NCBI GenBank assembly: GCA_025360005.1
Contig: JANYDA010000006.1
Location: forward strand, 124,001 to 188,000
DNA length: 64,000 nucleotides
Direction: 5' to 3'
DNA from: Fibrobacteria bacterium
GTDB lineage: Bacteria; Fibrobacterota; Fibrobacteria; UBA11236
In this document: positions 1 to 8,949 of the stretch, piece after piece
How the letters are laid out: each line of letters begins with the position of its first letter
Numbering within the stretch: the stretch's first letter is position 1
Position numbers and translations under genes: made by a program
Notes under the pieces: model-generated
What the model saw: the letters and a program-made list of their open reading frames with translations, nothing else
Told to the model about the DNA's origin: nothing
The model's database searches: none

Positions 1-642
1 TTCCAGCAGCAAGGCCGTTCCTTTGCGGGCCACCAGCCTGTGCATGCATAACAGGCGGGTTACGGTACCTTGTATGTTACTTCGGAGGGGATCGGGTCCG
101 CTCTCGCCTTCCAATGGATTCCCGTAAGGGATGACTTCCAAACGCTGGCATTTGATCCCCAACTGCGAGACGATTTCCGCGGTATGATGCGAGCCCGCGA
201 CCACGGCATCGGCGCCGGATAGGACGGCCCTCTTAACCATTCCCATCCAGAAACGGCCGGGATCGATCAGCTCGGCTCCGTGGACCAGCACCAGATAACG
301 CGTGCGGCGGTCCAGTCGCTTCAACAGCCAGGAAGGGATGGCCGTGGTCCATTGCATATGCAGGAAGAAGTCCGCCTTGCCCCGCAGCCGGAAAGCCGGG
401 ATGCCGATTAGGCTCCACCAGAACGCGCGCCAACGCGTCCGGCCGCGGCGTGCGGAAAGGCTTGCGCCCCCGGCCGGGGCGGGAAGATCCCGGCGCGCAT
501 GATCGCTGCCGGCCAGCACATGCGCCAGCAATCCCCCGGGAAGATCCCGGGCGATCCGATAGGAATATGTCTGGAGACCGCCCACGTCCGGTGGATAATC
601 CGTGGTGATCAAAAGGACGCGGACGCCGCGCAGGGTTGGCAT
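1..642 (-). CDS. GT4-family glycosyltransferase (3' end outside window)
   Basis: Reading the minus strand from the ATG at 642 gives 214 codons without a stop, running off the left edge, so the C-terminus is missing. The N-terminus reads VLLITTDYPPDVGGLQTYSY, the typical GT4/GT-B opening with a Gly-rich loop. Further on come GADAVVAGSHHTAEIVSQLG and VIPYGNP, then LVARKG, which match the donor-domain entry of GT4 enzymes. The likely role is transfer of a sugar from a nucleotide donor during surface polysaccharide or glycolipid synthesis. Acceptor and donor cannot be told. Other GT4 genes lie near 25.5..28 kb, but this one is not next to them. Confidence 0.8.
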   Translation of the reverse strand, partial: MPTLRGVRVLLITTDYPPDVGGLQTYSYRIARDLPGGLLAHVLAGSDHARRDLPAPAGGASLSARRGRTRWRAFWWSLIGIPAFRLRGKADFFLHMQWTTAIPSWLLKRLDRRTRYLVLVHGAELIDPGRFWMGMVKRAVLSGADAVVAGSHHTAEIVSQLGIKCQRLEVIPYGNPLEGESGPDPLRSNIQGTVTRLLCMHRLVARKGTALLLE

Positions 643-932
643 GGTTTTCTCAAATTATCCAAGTTAAGGCCCTTGAAAGCAACTGCCCGGAAGAAAATCC
701 CGCGCTAAGGTTATTGGAGAAGAAAGGGAAGCTTGTCGTTCGCCTGCCGATGAAGCGGGGAATAAGATCCCCCTAAGCCTCTCTGTCGGCAAAGCTTACA
801 GGTTTCACGGAGCGCAAGAGCAGGGCTTTATCCGGCCTTTTTTGTTTATATTTGATTGCAGTCCGGTCCCACCCCTAGTGGATATTAGGCCGAGAGCCGA
901 ATACTGCCCTGAGCAACCAGCGGGAAGCGTGC
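643..932. other. Intergenic region between divergent genes, no gene seen
   Basis: This 290-base gap separates the minus-strand glycosyltransferase from the plus-strand resolvase-like gene and should hold promoters for both. I see no convincing RNA gene, terminator or long repeat. A pyrimidine-rich, T-rich stretch lies near 838..855. Short reading frames across it lack a ribosome binding site and look like chance. Confidence 0.5.
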
Positions 933-1697
933 ATGGAAAAGCATCCGAAAAATCCCAAAGCCCTTCTTTACTGTTCCGTATGGCCGGACGAGGGGACGGA
1001 CTTTTCCCTGGAATCCCAGTCCGTGGAATTGCAGACCTATTGCCTCATGAACGGCTTGGATGTGATCGACATCATTTCCGATGTCGGGCCGCATGTAAAA
1101 GGGAAGATCCGGGCCGGCATGGAACGACTGCTCGCCAAGGCCATGCAAGAAGGCGTGGGCCACATAGTCATCCAGGACGTGGGCCGCGTGGGGAGGGATT
1201 CCCGCGAGGTCATGACGTTCCTCAGGGAAACCTTCGATGTGAACCGCACCGAGATCCATATCAGCGCCTGGAAAATCAGCACCGCTTCCGCGGAATGCGC
1301 GCGCCTATTGGCCATGGCAGGGGAAATCTTCACGCTCGATCAGCCGCGAGCGGCCCAGGAGCCCGTGGTCCGTTCGGAAAAATACCGCATCAAACCGCTT
1401 TGGGTGAAACTGTTCGGGATGCTCCAGGATGAACGCTATGCGGAGTTGCTCATCAAAGCTTTGTTCCAACTCAAGGATACCGTGAACCTCACCGAGAAGG
1501 AATACCTGGCCGTACATGGAGGTTACGATCACCTCAATATGTTCCGCGCCTTGGGGTTCCGCATCAAGGGTGAGAAGACCGACAATACCAAGCTGGTGGC
1601 CGATGTGCTTATCCGCTATTGGGATAAGCTGAAGCTGCACTTGAGCGCGGACCTGCATCGCATCATAGAAGGTTCCGAAACCGGCGCGGTCCTGTAG
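933..1697 (+). CDS. Serine-recombinase-like protein lacking the catalytic Ser
   Basis: The first ~120 residues follow the resolvase/invertase N-terminal fold: a strand ending in YCSVW, then SLESQSVELQTYCLMNG, then GMERLLAKAMQEGVGHIVIQ and DVGRVGRDSREV, matching the family's YxRvS, sL..Q, R..l..ll and DRlsR blocks. In active enzymes the first block carries the catalytic Ser and a nearby Arg. Here those positions are Trp17 and Ser15, so cleavage chemistry is not expected. The C-terminal half (residues ~125..254) is not a recombinase zinc-ribbon or a DDE-type domain and I do not recognise it; it is rich in Lys and Leu. A DNA-binding or regulatory role derived from a recombinase is an inference. 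No attachment sites or mobile-element genes sit beside it. Confidence 0.6.
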   Translation: MEKHPKNPKALLYCSVWPDEGTDFSLESQSVELQTYCLMNGLDVIDIISDVGPHVKGKIRAGMERLLAKAMQEGVGHIVIQDVGRVGRDSREVMTFLRETFDVNRTEIHISAWKISTASAECARLLAMAGEIFTLDQPRAAQEPVVRSEKYRIKPLWVKLFGMLQDERYAELLIKALFQLKDTVNLTEKEYLAVHGGYDHLNMFRALGFRIKGEKTDNTKLVADVLIRYWDKLKLHLSADLHRIIEGSETGAVL

Positions 1698-1811
1698 GCT
1701 TTCCCCCATTCAAAGTCAGCTTATCGGCTGAACCGCAAGTCTCCCTTTCTACCTCCCGTCCTCACCGCACATCCGCACCTCCGCCCCAAGCGTGGAGCGC
1801 TCAGTCCGGTT

Positions 1812-1840
1812 TTGAACGCTTGGCATTCCTTTCTTATATA
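1812..1840 (+). promoter_or_regulatory. Sigma-70-type promoter for topB
   Basis: TTGAAC at 1812..1817 and TATATA at 1835..1840 are separated by exactly 17 bases, close to the housekeeping consensus. Transcription would begin near 1847, followed by a purine-rich ribosome binding site (AGGAAGGA, 1865..1872) and the TTG start of topB at 1883. Confidence 0.55.
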
Positions 1841-1882
1841 TATTGGAACCGACCTTAATCCGACCAGGAAGGATGGCTGAAT

Positions 1883-4438
1883 TTGGCCGTCGAAGCCACC
1901 AAGACCCTCATCATAGCCGAAAAACCCAGTGTAGCGGGCGATATCGTCAAAGCCCTGCCCGAGAAGTTTGAAAAGCACGACGCCTATTACGAGAGCCCTG
2001 GCTATGTGGTCTCCTTCGCAATCGGCCATCTGGTCAGCATCGCCAATCCCAAGGACATGGACGAGCGCCTCAAGGCCTGGACCTTGGACAATCTGCCCAT
2101 CATCCCGGAAAAATTCGCCATTGCGCCTCTGCCCAAGACCAAGGCGCAGCTCTCCACCTTGGCCAAACTCCTCCGCCGCAAAGACATCAAGGAAATCATC
2201 AATGCTTGCGACGCCGGCCGCGAAGGGGAGTTGATTTTCCGCTATATCCTGCAATACGTTTCCGAAACCAAACCCGTCAAAGCAGGTATCCGGCGCCTTT
2301 GGCTGCAGAGCATGACCAAGACCGCCATCGAAGAAGGCTTCAAGCATCTCCGCAGCGATCAGGATATGCAGCATCTGGCCCAGGCGGCCATGTGCCGATC
2401 GGAAGCCGATTGGCTGGTGGGCATCAACGGTTCCCGGGCTCTTACCGGTTACAAATCCCAATGGGGAGGATTCTTCCTGACTCCCTGCGGCCGCGTGCAA
2501 ACGCCCACCCTCTCCATGATCGTGCGCCGCGAGTGGGACCGCGAGCTCTTTGTACCGCGCGACTATTGGGAAGTGCATGGCGATTTCGCTATAACGGGGA
2601 GCAAGGCGGATGCGCCCGAATACCAAGGCCGCTGGTTCGATCCGGCCTTCAAGAAAACCGAAGAAGCCGACGATGCCAAACCGGAGTACCGCGACTCCGC
2701 CAAGCCGGAGCGCATCTGGGACCAGGCCCGTGCCAAGGCAATCCAGGCCAAATGCCACGGCAAACCTGCGGACGTGACCGATACCCAGAAGCCATCCACG
2801 CAAGGAGCGCCCTCCCTTTACGATCTCACCAGCCTGCAACGCGAGGCCAATGCCCGCTTCGGGTTCTCGGCCAAGAACACCCTGGGACTGGCTCAGGCCC
2901 TGTATGAACGCCATAAGGTGCTGACCTATCCCAGAACGGACAGCCGCTACCTTCCCAATGACTACCTGGCCGTGGCCAAGGAGCTGATGCAGAACCTGAA
3001 AAAATCGGACTACGGCAAGTTCGCCACCGAGGCCCTGGAAAAGGGTTATGTGCGTATGGACAAGCGCATCTTCGACGAGTCCAAGGTCTCCGACCATCAT
3101 GCCATCATCCCCACCAACGTGATGCCGGGCGATTTGTCCGAACCGGAGCGCAAGATCTACCAGGCCGTGGTGCAGCGCTTTCTGGCGGTATTCTTTCCGC
3201 CCGCGCGCTTTCTCAACACTTCCCGCATCACCATCGTGGCGGGCGAGCATTTCCGCACGGAAGGCAAGGTACTGGAAGAGCCAGGATGGAAGGCCATCTA
3301 CGGCATCGATAAGAAGGAAGAGGCGCTGCTGCCCAATCTCAAGGCCGGTTCCAAGTATTTCGCCCAGGACGTGACCTTGCGCCAGGATGCCACCCGGCCG
3401 CCGCCGCGCCTCAACGAATCCACCCTGCTCTCCTTCATGGAAAGCGCGGGCAAGTATGTGGAAGACGAGGATCTGGCCGAGGCCATGAAGGAGCGCGGGT
3501 TGGGCACGCCCGCCACGCGCGCCGCCGTCATCGAAGGCCTGTTGTACGACAAGTACATCGTGCGCGAAGGCAAGGAGCTGGTGCCCACCGCCAAGGGCGC
3601 GGATCTGATGCGACTGCTTTCCGCCATCGGCATCGAGGAGCTGGTTTCGCCGGAATTGACGGGCGGCTGGGAGTTCAAGCTGAACCGCATCGAACGCGGC
3701 CTTTTCACGCGGCCGGAGTTCATGCAGGAGATCCAGGATTTCGCCCGCACCATCGTCAAGAAGATCAAGGGTTTCGACGAAGGCAAGGACAAGAAGCTGG
3801 CGCCTTTCACCAGCCCCATCGATGGCCAGAAGATGTTCGAGACCTTGACGCGTTATGAGTCCGAGGACGGGGCGCTGCTCATCCGCAAGGTTCTGGGCGG
3901 ACGCCAGATGTCCGAACAGGAAGTCATCGATCTGTTGAACAACCGCCAGATAGGCCCGCTGCAGGGCTTCCGCAGCAAGATGGGGAAGCCCTTCACCGCG
4001 GTCCTCAAGATCAACGACAAGAACAAGGTCGAATTCGTCTTCGACGACACCGCCTCCGGTCCGGATGGCCAGCCTCTGGATTTGGCCAAGGAAGAACCGA
4101 TCGGCATTTCACCCGTGGACCAGACCAAGGTCTATGAGACGCTGACGGGTTATATCTCGGAGAGCGCTTTGGCCGGCGACGCGAAGAAGGGTCTCAAGAT
4201 CAATAAAATGATCCTGGGTAAGACCCTGGATCGCGACATTATCAAGCGCCTGCTTTCCCTGGAGCGCACCGATTTGATCAAGGGATTCCAATCCTCCAAG
4301 ACCCGCCGCTTCTTCGACGCCTATCTGAAGCTGTCCAAAGAAGGCAAGATTTCCTTCGAGTTCCCGCCGCGGGAGTTCAAGGGACGGGGGAAGAAGAAGG
4401 TTGTGGAAGCGGAGGGGGCGGCTGCGCCGGAGGCATAG
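1883..4438 (+). CDS. topB: DNA topoisomerase III
   Basis: Type IA topoisomerase of 851 residues that cuts and passes single strands to resolve recombination and replication intermediates. The Toprim domain opens with LIIAEKPSVAGDI and contains ACDAGREGELIF (acidic metal-binding residues). The active-site Tyr349 sits in LTYPRTDSRYLP, and ERGLGTPATRAAVIEGL is the usual later motif. After the core, residues ~640..720 and ~725..835 are two copies of the C-terminal topoisomerase repeat (Toprim_Crpt type), followed by a basic tail. The start is a TTG, chosen because AGGAAGGA lies 10 bases upstream and the nearby ATG at 1873 is out of frame. The 3' end overlaps the convergent next gene by 62 bases. 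Confidence 0.95.
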   Translation: MAVEATKTLIIAEKPSVAGDIVKALPEKFEKHDAYYESPGYVVSFAIGHLVSIANPKDMDERLKAWTLDNLPIIPEKFAIAPLPKTKAQLSTLAKLLRRKDIKEIINACDAGREGELIFRYILQYVSETKPVKAGIRRLWLQSMTKTAIEEGFKHLRSDQDMQHLAQAAMCRSEADWLVGINGSRALTGYKSQWGGFFLTPCGRVQTPTLSMIVRREWDRELFVPRDYWEVHGDFAITGSKADAPEYQGRWFDPAFKKTEEADDAKPEYRDSAKPERIWDQARAKAIQAKCHGKPADVTDTQKPSTQGAPSLYDLTSLQREANARFGFSAKNTLGLAQALYERHKVLTYPRTDSRYLPNDYLAVAKELMQNLKKSDYGKFATEALEKGYVRMDKRIFDESKVSDHHAIIPTNVMPGDLSEPERKIYQAVVQRFLAVFFPPARFLNTSRITIVAGEHFRTEGKVLEEPGWKAIYGIDKKEEALLPNLKAGSKYFAQDVTLRQDATRPPPRLNESTLLSFMESAGKYVEDEDLAEAMKERGLGTPATRAAVIEGLLYDKYIVREGKELVPTAKGADLMRLLSAIGIEELVSPELTGGWEFKLNRIERGLFTRPEFMQEIQDFARTIVKKIKGFDEGKDKKLAPFTSPIDGQKMFETLTRYESEDGALLIRKVLGGRQMSEQEVIDLLNNRQIGPLQGFRSKMGKPFTAVLKINDKNKVEFVFDDTASGPDGQPLDLAKEEPIGISPVDQTKVYETLTGYISESALAGDAKKGLKINKMILGKTLDRDIIKRLLSLERTDLIKGFQSSKTRRFFDAYLKLSKEGKISFEFPPREFKGRGKKKVVEAEGAAAPEA

Positions 4439-5126
4439 TAAACTTCCGAATTGTGGCCTTCGACGTGCCTCGCAGGTATACCGTATCAATCATTGGTCGA
4501 ATTATTTTAACAGCAATAGTGTCTCGAAATGCACCGGAGTTAGTTATCGTGACTTCCCGTTTTCCAGAATTTGCAAGATAACCAGCGACAGAGACAATCA
4601 AGGATGCGCCCGCAACGGCCAACGTTATCCAGCTCTTCAGATTTGATGCCTTGTCCCTTTGATCTTCCCGGAAGAAGGCATATTCCACGGGAGTACGGAA
4701 ACCCATTTCCACGAATTCCTGCAACGTCGCTTTAATGTGAATCCTATGGTGCCGAGCATTTCCAATCGCGGTAAGAAGGGAGTAAGCCGGTATTAAATCC
4801 CTGCTCTCCGGATTAATGCGGAAAAGATTCAATTGAGGCAAAACCTGATCGGATGCCCAGGTGATCAGTTCTTTTTCGACTAGATATGCAACAACTTGGT
4901 TAAAGAAATTGATTTTTGTGACAGGTACTTCTGATCCGCCAGGGAAAAGATAAAAAGGGTCACCCCTTTTAAAAATGTAGTCCCGACCTTCAAAAGCGAA
5001 ATCCAGCGGACCAGGCATCTCCTTCTCTTCCGGTTTCAGAAATAGAGTAATGAAATCATGGTAACCCGTGACGTCACCTTTATTGATTGCTTCGATGATT
5101 TCTTTTTCGTATGTGACTAGCTTCAC
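4377..5126 (-). CDS. Hypothetical single-pass membrane protein, low-GC gene
   Basis: A 249-residue protein that I do not recognise. Residues 1..160 look soluble and mixed alpha/beta; one hydrophobic helix (WITLAVAGASLIVSVAGYLA) lies near 165..185; then ~40 residues of beta-like sequence and a Pro/Ser tail. Base composition is clearly more AT-rich than the flanking genes, which suggests recent acquisition. The Pro-rich tail is encoded by DNA antisense to the Lys/Glu/Ala-rich tail of topB, so it may be read-through sequence gained when an older stop codon was lost. It is transcribed towards topB and has its own upstream gap of ~40 bases. Confidence 0.65.
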   Translation of the reverse strand: MKLVTYEKEIIEAINKGDVTGYHDFITLFLKPEEKEMPGPLDFAFEGRDYIFKRGDPFYLFPGGSEVPVTKINFFNQVVAYLVEKELITWASDQVLPQLNLFRINPESRDLIPAYSLLTAIGNARHHRIHIKATLQEFVEMGFRTPVEYAFFREDQRDKASNLKSWITLAVAGASLIVSVAGYLANSGKREVTITNSGAFRDTIAVKIIRPMIDTVYLRGTSKATIRKFTMPPAQPPPPLPQPSSSPVP

Positions 5127-5164
5127 TCAGAAACCACTCTTTCTACTTCTTCAAGATCCTTTTC

Positions 5165-6076
5165 TCAGATCGCCGTAAACTCCGAAATAAAATACCCCCC
5201 CGTCTTATCACTCGGGTCCTTGGTCTGATGGTACACATCCAGGATCACCTGGGATCGGTAGAATTTGTTGGCCTGGTACCGGTAAAAGACCTGGCTCTTC
5301 AGCTCCTTCACGGGTTCTTCCAGGGCGCCTTCCACGAACAGCGATCGGATCTGGGTGAGATGGCTTAGTTCATCCCGATGCGCGTTGGCGTAGTCCACCT
5401 TGAAACAGGAGCCGCCCCGCTTGTTCAGATGGCGCAGGCTGCGGCTGATCACGCGGTCCGTCATCAGGCCGTCGTACATTTCCTTGGGGTTGCCGACGGC
5501 GACCTCGTCTTCCGGATCCATCTCGCGCAGACGCGCCAGCACGGTGCAAAGCTTCACATCGTCGCGGTTCTTATAGCCGTGCTTGTCGTAATAATCCTGA
5601 TCGGCAGGGGCGGGGGTGAGATTGGGGAAGACAAAGATCACCGCGTCCGCCTTGCCGGCGGGCAGGGAGAAATTGGGCAGGGAGGTTTGCACCAGGCGGA
5701 TGCGCGGGCCTTTGGCGTCGAAGCAATGCTTGGCTTGCACGGGACCGGAGGCATGCCCGGATTTGGCCAGGCGCAGGCCGGCGCGCTCCAGCATCTTGCG
5801 CGAGCCGTCCAGCGCTACGATGCGCGCCTTGGGAAAACGATCGGCCAGCGCTTGCAGGAACAGGCCGCTGCCGCAGGCATAGTCCACCAGCCATTTGGGA
5901 TTCGGCTTGCCGCGGGCCTTGAGTTGCGCTTGCACAAAGGCGGCGATGGCGTCGTAAGCCTTGCGATGGGCGCCATTGGACGCCTGATCGTGCCACCAAT
6001 CGCCCACGGCGGTGTCATAGGATTTGTGGCCCTTGAGAAAAGCCTTTTCAAAATCGATTTTCCGGTGGTCGGCCAT
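5165..6076 (-). CDS. SAM-dependent methyltransferase, class I
   Basis: A 303-residue protein. WLVDYACGSGLFLQALADRF is motif I of the Rossmann-type methyltransferases, ARIVALDGSRKML carries the acidic residue for the SAM ribose, and ADAVIFVFPNLTPAP fits motif IV. The substrate is unknown. The start at 6076 (MADHRK) is preferred over upstream codons because it lies one base after the stop of the rluD-like gene and has a purine-rich ribosome binding site within the end of that gene, so the two are translationally coupled. It is the last gene of the minus-strand group that includes lspA. Confidence 0.8.
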   Translation of the reverse strand: MADHRKIDFEKAFLKGHKSYDTAVGDWWHDQASNGAHRKAYDAIAAFVQAQLKARGKPNPKWLVDYACGSGLFLQALADRFPKARIVALDGSRKMLERAGLRLAKSGHASGPVQAKHCFDAKGPRIRLVQTSLPNFSLPAGKADAVIFVFPNLTPAPADQDYYDKHGYKNRDDVKLCTVLARLREMDPEDEVAVGNPKEMYDGLMTDRVISRSLRHLNKRGGSCFKVDYANAHRDELSHLTQIRSLFVEGALEEPVKELKSQVFYRYQANKFYRSQVILDVYHQTKDPSDKTGGYFISEFTAI

Positions 6077-6077
6077 A

Positions 6078-7064
6078 TCAGCCCTCTTGCTTGAAGCGTT
6101 CCAGGAACGCGAGCGCTTGGATGAACTCGGAGGGCAACGGGCTGGTGAATTCCATTTTCTTTTCCGTAACCGGATGGGTGAAGCTGAGGCGGTGCGCATG
6201 CAGGGCTTGCGAGGAGAAATAGGACAGCAGCTTGGTGGCGAAAGGATGGAAGATGGGTTGGATGCGGTTCAGATATGCCATGCGCCCGCCATACAGAGGA
6301 TCCCCGATGACGGGATGCTGGATATGCGCCAGGTGGACGCGGATCTGGTGGGTGCGGCCGGTCTCCAGCTCCAATTCGAAATAGGTGGCGAATTGGTAGA
6401 ACCCCAACGTGCGGAAATGCGTTACTGCGCGTTTCCCCTCCGGATGCACGCCCATCTTGAGCGGATCGCGGGGATTGCGCGCGATAGCCTGATCGACCAG
6501 GCCCGAGGTCTCGGAGGTTTCCCGCCAGGACAAGGCATGGTAGATGCGCTTGATCTCACGGGCTTCCAATTGATGCGCCAGATGCAGATGAACGGCATTC
6601 GTCTTGGCCACCACCAGCAGGCCGGAGGTATCCTTATCCAGCCGGTGGAGGATACCCGGCCGCAAGGGCCCGTTCACGTCCGAGAGTTGCCGGAACTTGT
6701 AGGCCAGCGCGTTGGCGAGCGTACCGGAATGGATGCCGTTGCCGGGATGGGTTACCATGCCCTTGGGCTTATCCACCACCAGCAGATGCTCATCCTCGTA
6801 CGCGATGGGGAAGGGGATGTCTTCCGCCTTCAGTGTGGAGGACTCGTCCGCGGCCGGGACCGCCGCCACCAATACGGCATCGCCTTCGGCCATAACGTGG
6901 TTCTTTTTGGCCGGGGCGCCGTTGACCAGGAAACAACCGGCTTCGATCCATTTCTGGACGCGGCTGCGGGAAGTGTCGGGCGCGCGCGCGCCGATGAAAA
7001 GATCGAAGCGCAATCCGGCTTCCTCCGGTCCGCATGTCCAACCGGCGCCTGCTTCAAAACTCAT
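6078..7064 (-). CDS. rluD: RluD-family 23S rRNA pseudouridine synthase
   Basis: A 328-residue protein with an N-terminal S4 RNA-binding domain (RVQKWIEAGCFLVNG, ~35..95) and a catalytic domain containing HRLDKDTSGLLVVAK, where the Asp is the nucleophile that isomerises uridine. ETGRTHQIRVHLAHIQHPVIGDPLYGG is split over the C-terminal signature expected for RluA/RluC/RluD enzymes. Overall length matches RluD. It starts 10 bases after lspA, a common bacterial pairing. Assignment to RluD rather than RluC rests on the gene order and the S4 domain and is not certain. Confidence 0.9.
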   Translation of the reverse strand: MSFEAGAGWTCGPEEAGLRFDLFIGARAPDTSRSRVQKWIEAGCFLVNGAPAKKNHVMAEGDAVLVAAVPAADESSTLKAEDIPFPIAYEDEHLLVVDKPKGMVTHPGNGIHSGTLANALAYKFRQLSDVNGPLRPGILHRLDKDTSGLLVVAKTNAVHLHLAHQLEAREIKRIYHALSWRETSETSGLVDQAIARNPRDPLKMGVHPEGKRAVTHFRTLGFYQFATYFELELETGRTHQIRVHLAHIQHPVIGDPLYGGRMAYLNRIQPIFHPFATKLLSYFSSQALHAHRLSFTHPVTEKKMEFTSPLPSEFIQALAFLERFKQEG

Positions 7065-7074
7065 GGTATATGCC

Positions 7075-7656
7075 TCAGGGGTTGGGTGCCGGGAAGGGAA
7101 CGGGCGAAGGATGGGGCGTGCGCGGGATCCAGGAGGAAAGCAGGATCATGGCCACGCCTACGCAGACGCAACTGTCCGCGATATTGAAAGTGGGCCAGCG
7201 GGCGGGGAAGGATGGGATTCCCACGTCGATGAAGTCCGTGACCTTTTGGAAGCGGAGCCGATCGATGAGATTTCCCAGCGCGCCGGAAAGGATCAGCGTG
7301 ATAGCGGCCCTTTGCCAGGCGTCCCCGCGCGGAAGCTTGCGGTAAAGAAACGCCAGGAAGCCGATGGCGATGGCGGAGAACATCACGTAGAAAACGGTGG
7401 GGTTGAGAAAGGGGACGATTTGCTGGGGACGCATCCCGAAGGCGGCGCCGGTATTGTAGATGAGGCGGAACTGGAGCCATTCGCCCAGGATATGCTTGAC
7501 CTTGTAATAATCCGGTTCTCCGCCGGGCAGGCCGAAATGGATGCGCGCCAGGAGCTTGGTGTATTGGTCCAAGGCCAAGGTGGTGAGCAACAGGATAGCC
7601 AGGTAGATTCGCGGACGCCAGGGCGAACCGGGCACGGGCGCGGTGTCCGACGTCAT
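7075..7656 (-). CDS. lspA: Lipoprotein signal peptidase II
   Basis: A 193-residue polytopic membrane aspartyl protease that removes signal peptides from diacylglyceryl-modified prolipoproteins. It has four hydrophobic helices and both catalytic Asp motifs: GALGNLIDRL and FNIADSCV. LDQYTKLL and YNTGAAFG are also family signatures. A Pro-rich C-terminal tail is present. The start overlaps the end of the upstream synthase gene by 4 bases (ATGA). Its substrates would include the lipoproteins encoded elsewhere in this window. Confidence 0.95.
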   Translation of the reverse strand: MTSDTAPVPGSPWRPRIYLAILLLTTLALDQYTKLLARIHFGLPGGEPDYYKVKHILGEWLQFRLIYNTGAAFGMRPQQIVPFLNPTVFYVMFSAIAIGFLAFLYRKLPRGDAWQRAAITLILSGALGNLIDRLRFQKVTDFIDVGIPSFPARWPTFNIADSCVCVGVAMILLSSWIPRTPHPSPVPFPAPNP

Positions 7657-8903
7657 AGCGTGGCTCCGGCCCCGGCGACGGCCTTTCCCAGAGCCTGGAC
7701 GGATTGGGGAACGGACCCGGAATGGGGGCCCGGGCCGGCGGGAGCGCGCGCCAAACCGGCTTCCAGCTTGGCTATGGATCTACGGAACATGGATCGGAGC
7801 CAGAGATTGGACCAACAGGCCAGGCTTGTGCTTCCCACGATGTCCTTTACTTGCTTGCGGGTGATCTTGAGCTTGCCTTCGCCCTGGAACCCGTTCAGGT
7901 TCTCGCCCATCAGGACCAGGTTTTCCACCGCCATGAACAATGGCCACAAGCAGAAAAGCCGCAGCCGCGGTTCCAGGCGGGGAAGCAGGCAGCTGTAGTC
8001 GAGCGCATCTTGCAAATGGGTTTTGGCCTTATGCAGGAGACGGGCCATGATGCGCGCGGCGGCCCCATTATCGCCCGCGCGTTCGGCAGTGGGCGGGGAA
8101 CCTTGCGCCTCCGATGCCAAGAAGGCATCCACGGAAAGGTTCTCTTCCGCAAGCAGCGCGGAAGGGATATAGGAAACGTTGCGTCGCCGGTCTTCCTGAA
8201 CATCCTTCAGGATATTGGTCAATTGCAATCCCAATCCAAAGGAAACCGAAAGCGCGCGCAGGGCCTTGGCCCGCCTGGCTCCGATCAAGGGAGAGTGCAG
8301 GGTGAACAGATCGCAAAGCAGGTTGCCCACCGTGCCGGCCACGTAATAGCAATACCGGTCCAGATCCTCGATGGACCCGATGAGCGCCTGACCGGAGCGC
8401 TTGGCCGCCTGCTTGCGCGTGAAGTCGATCATGCCTTGGCACATCTCGTCGACGCAGCGGGAGATGGCAGCCGCCACCGCCTCCGGAAAATCGGACAATT
8501 GCGGGTAGATCCAATCGCAATGATGCACCAGCAGCCGATCCCAGCGCTCCGAGCCGGCCCACTCCGCCGGCAACGCGGCGCGGAAAGCCTCCAGCCGAGC
8601 CTGCTTATCGCCCCCGGGCGGGAACAATCCGCGGAAGGCTTCCAGCAGCCGGATTTTCGCGGCTTCTTCCAAGTCGCCATCGTCCTCCAACGTATCCGCC
8701 ATGCGGCAAAAGAGGTAGGCCAGCAGCACTTGCCGGCGCAATCCGGCCGGCAGCACCTGGATATTGAGCGCGAAAGTACGCGAGGTCTTGGCCAGCATGA
8801 AGGCGGCGAAAGCCTTGGGATCCTCGATCCGTCCCTCCGCCATGGATTTTCTCCACGCGGCTTCCGTCTTGGGATCGGGAGTCTTCTGCGAGATCAGGAA
8901 CAT
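7653..8903 (-). CDS. Squalene/phytoene synthase-like enzyme
   Basis: Trans-isoprenyl diphosphate synthase of the head-to-head class. The first Asp-rich motif is MADTLEDDGDL and the second is ILKDVQEDRRRN; both bind Mg-diphosphate. DLDRYCYYVAGTVGNLLCDL resembles the squalene-synthase helix between them, so condensation of two farnesyl diphosphates to squalene is the most likely reaction, ahead of phytoene synthesis. A basic/aromatic C-terminal region may be membrane-associated. I start at the ATG at 8903 (MFLISQ). A TTG at 8945 would add 14 residues but lies only 5 bases past the terminator T-run of the upstream gene. No hopanoid cyclase or farnesyl-transferring partner is in the window. Confidence 0.85.
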   Translation of the reverse strand: MFLISQKTPDPKTEAAWRKSMAEGRIEDPKAFAAFMLAKTSRTFALNIQVLPAGLRRQVLLAYLFCRMADTLEDDGDLEEAAKIRLLEAFRGLFPPGGDKQARLEAFRAALPAEWAGSERWDRLLVHHCDWIYPQLSDFPEAVAAAISRCVDEMCQGMIDFTRKQAAKRSGQALIGSIEDLDRYCYYVAGTVGNLLCDLFTLHSPLIGARRAKALRALSVSFGLGLQLTNILKDVQEDRRRNVSYIPSALLAEENLSVDAFLASEAQGSPPTAERAGDNGAAARIMARLLHKAKTHLQDALDYSCLLPRLEPRLRLFCLWPLFMAVENLVLMGENLNGFQGEGKLKITRKQVKDIVGSTSLACWSNLWLRSMFRRSIAKLEAGLARAPAGPGPHSGSVPQSVQALGKAVAGAGATL

Positions 8904-8949
8904 GGGGGTAGGCTTGCCGGGCCCGGGCGGGAACACATGGGGCAAATGA

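Noticed and set aside
1721-3250. 509-codon open frame on the minus strand
   Set aside because: It lies wholly antisense to topB, has the repetitive Gly/His/Leu composition of high-GC shadow frames and no ribosome binding site.
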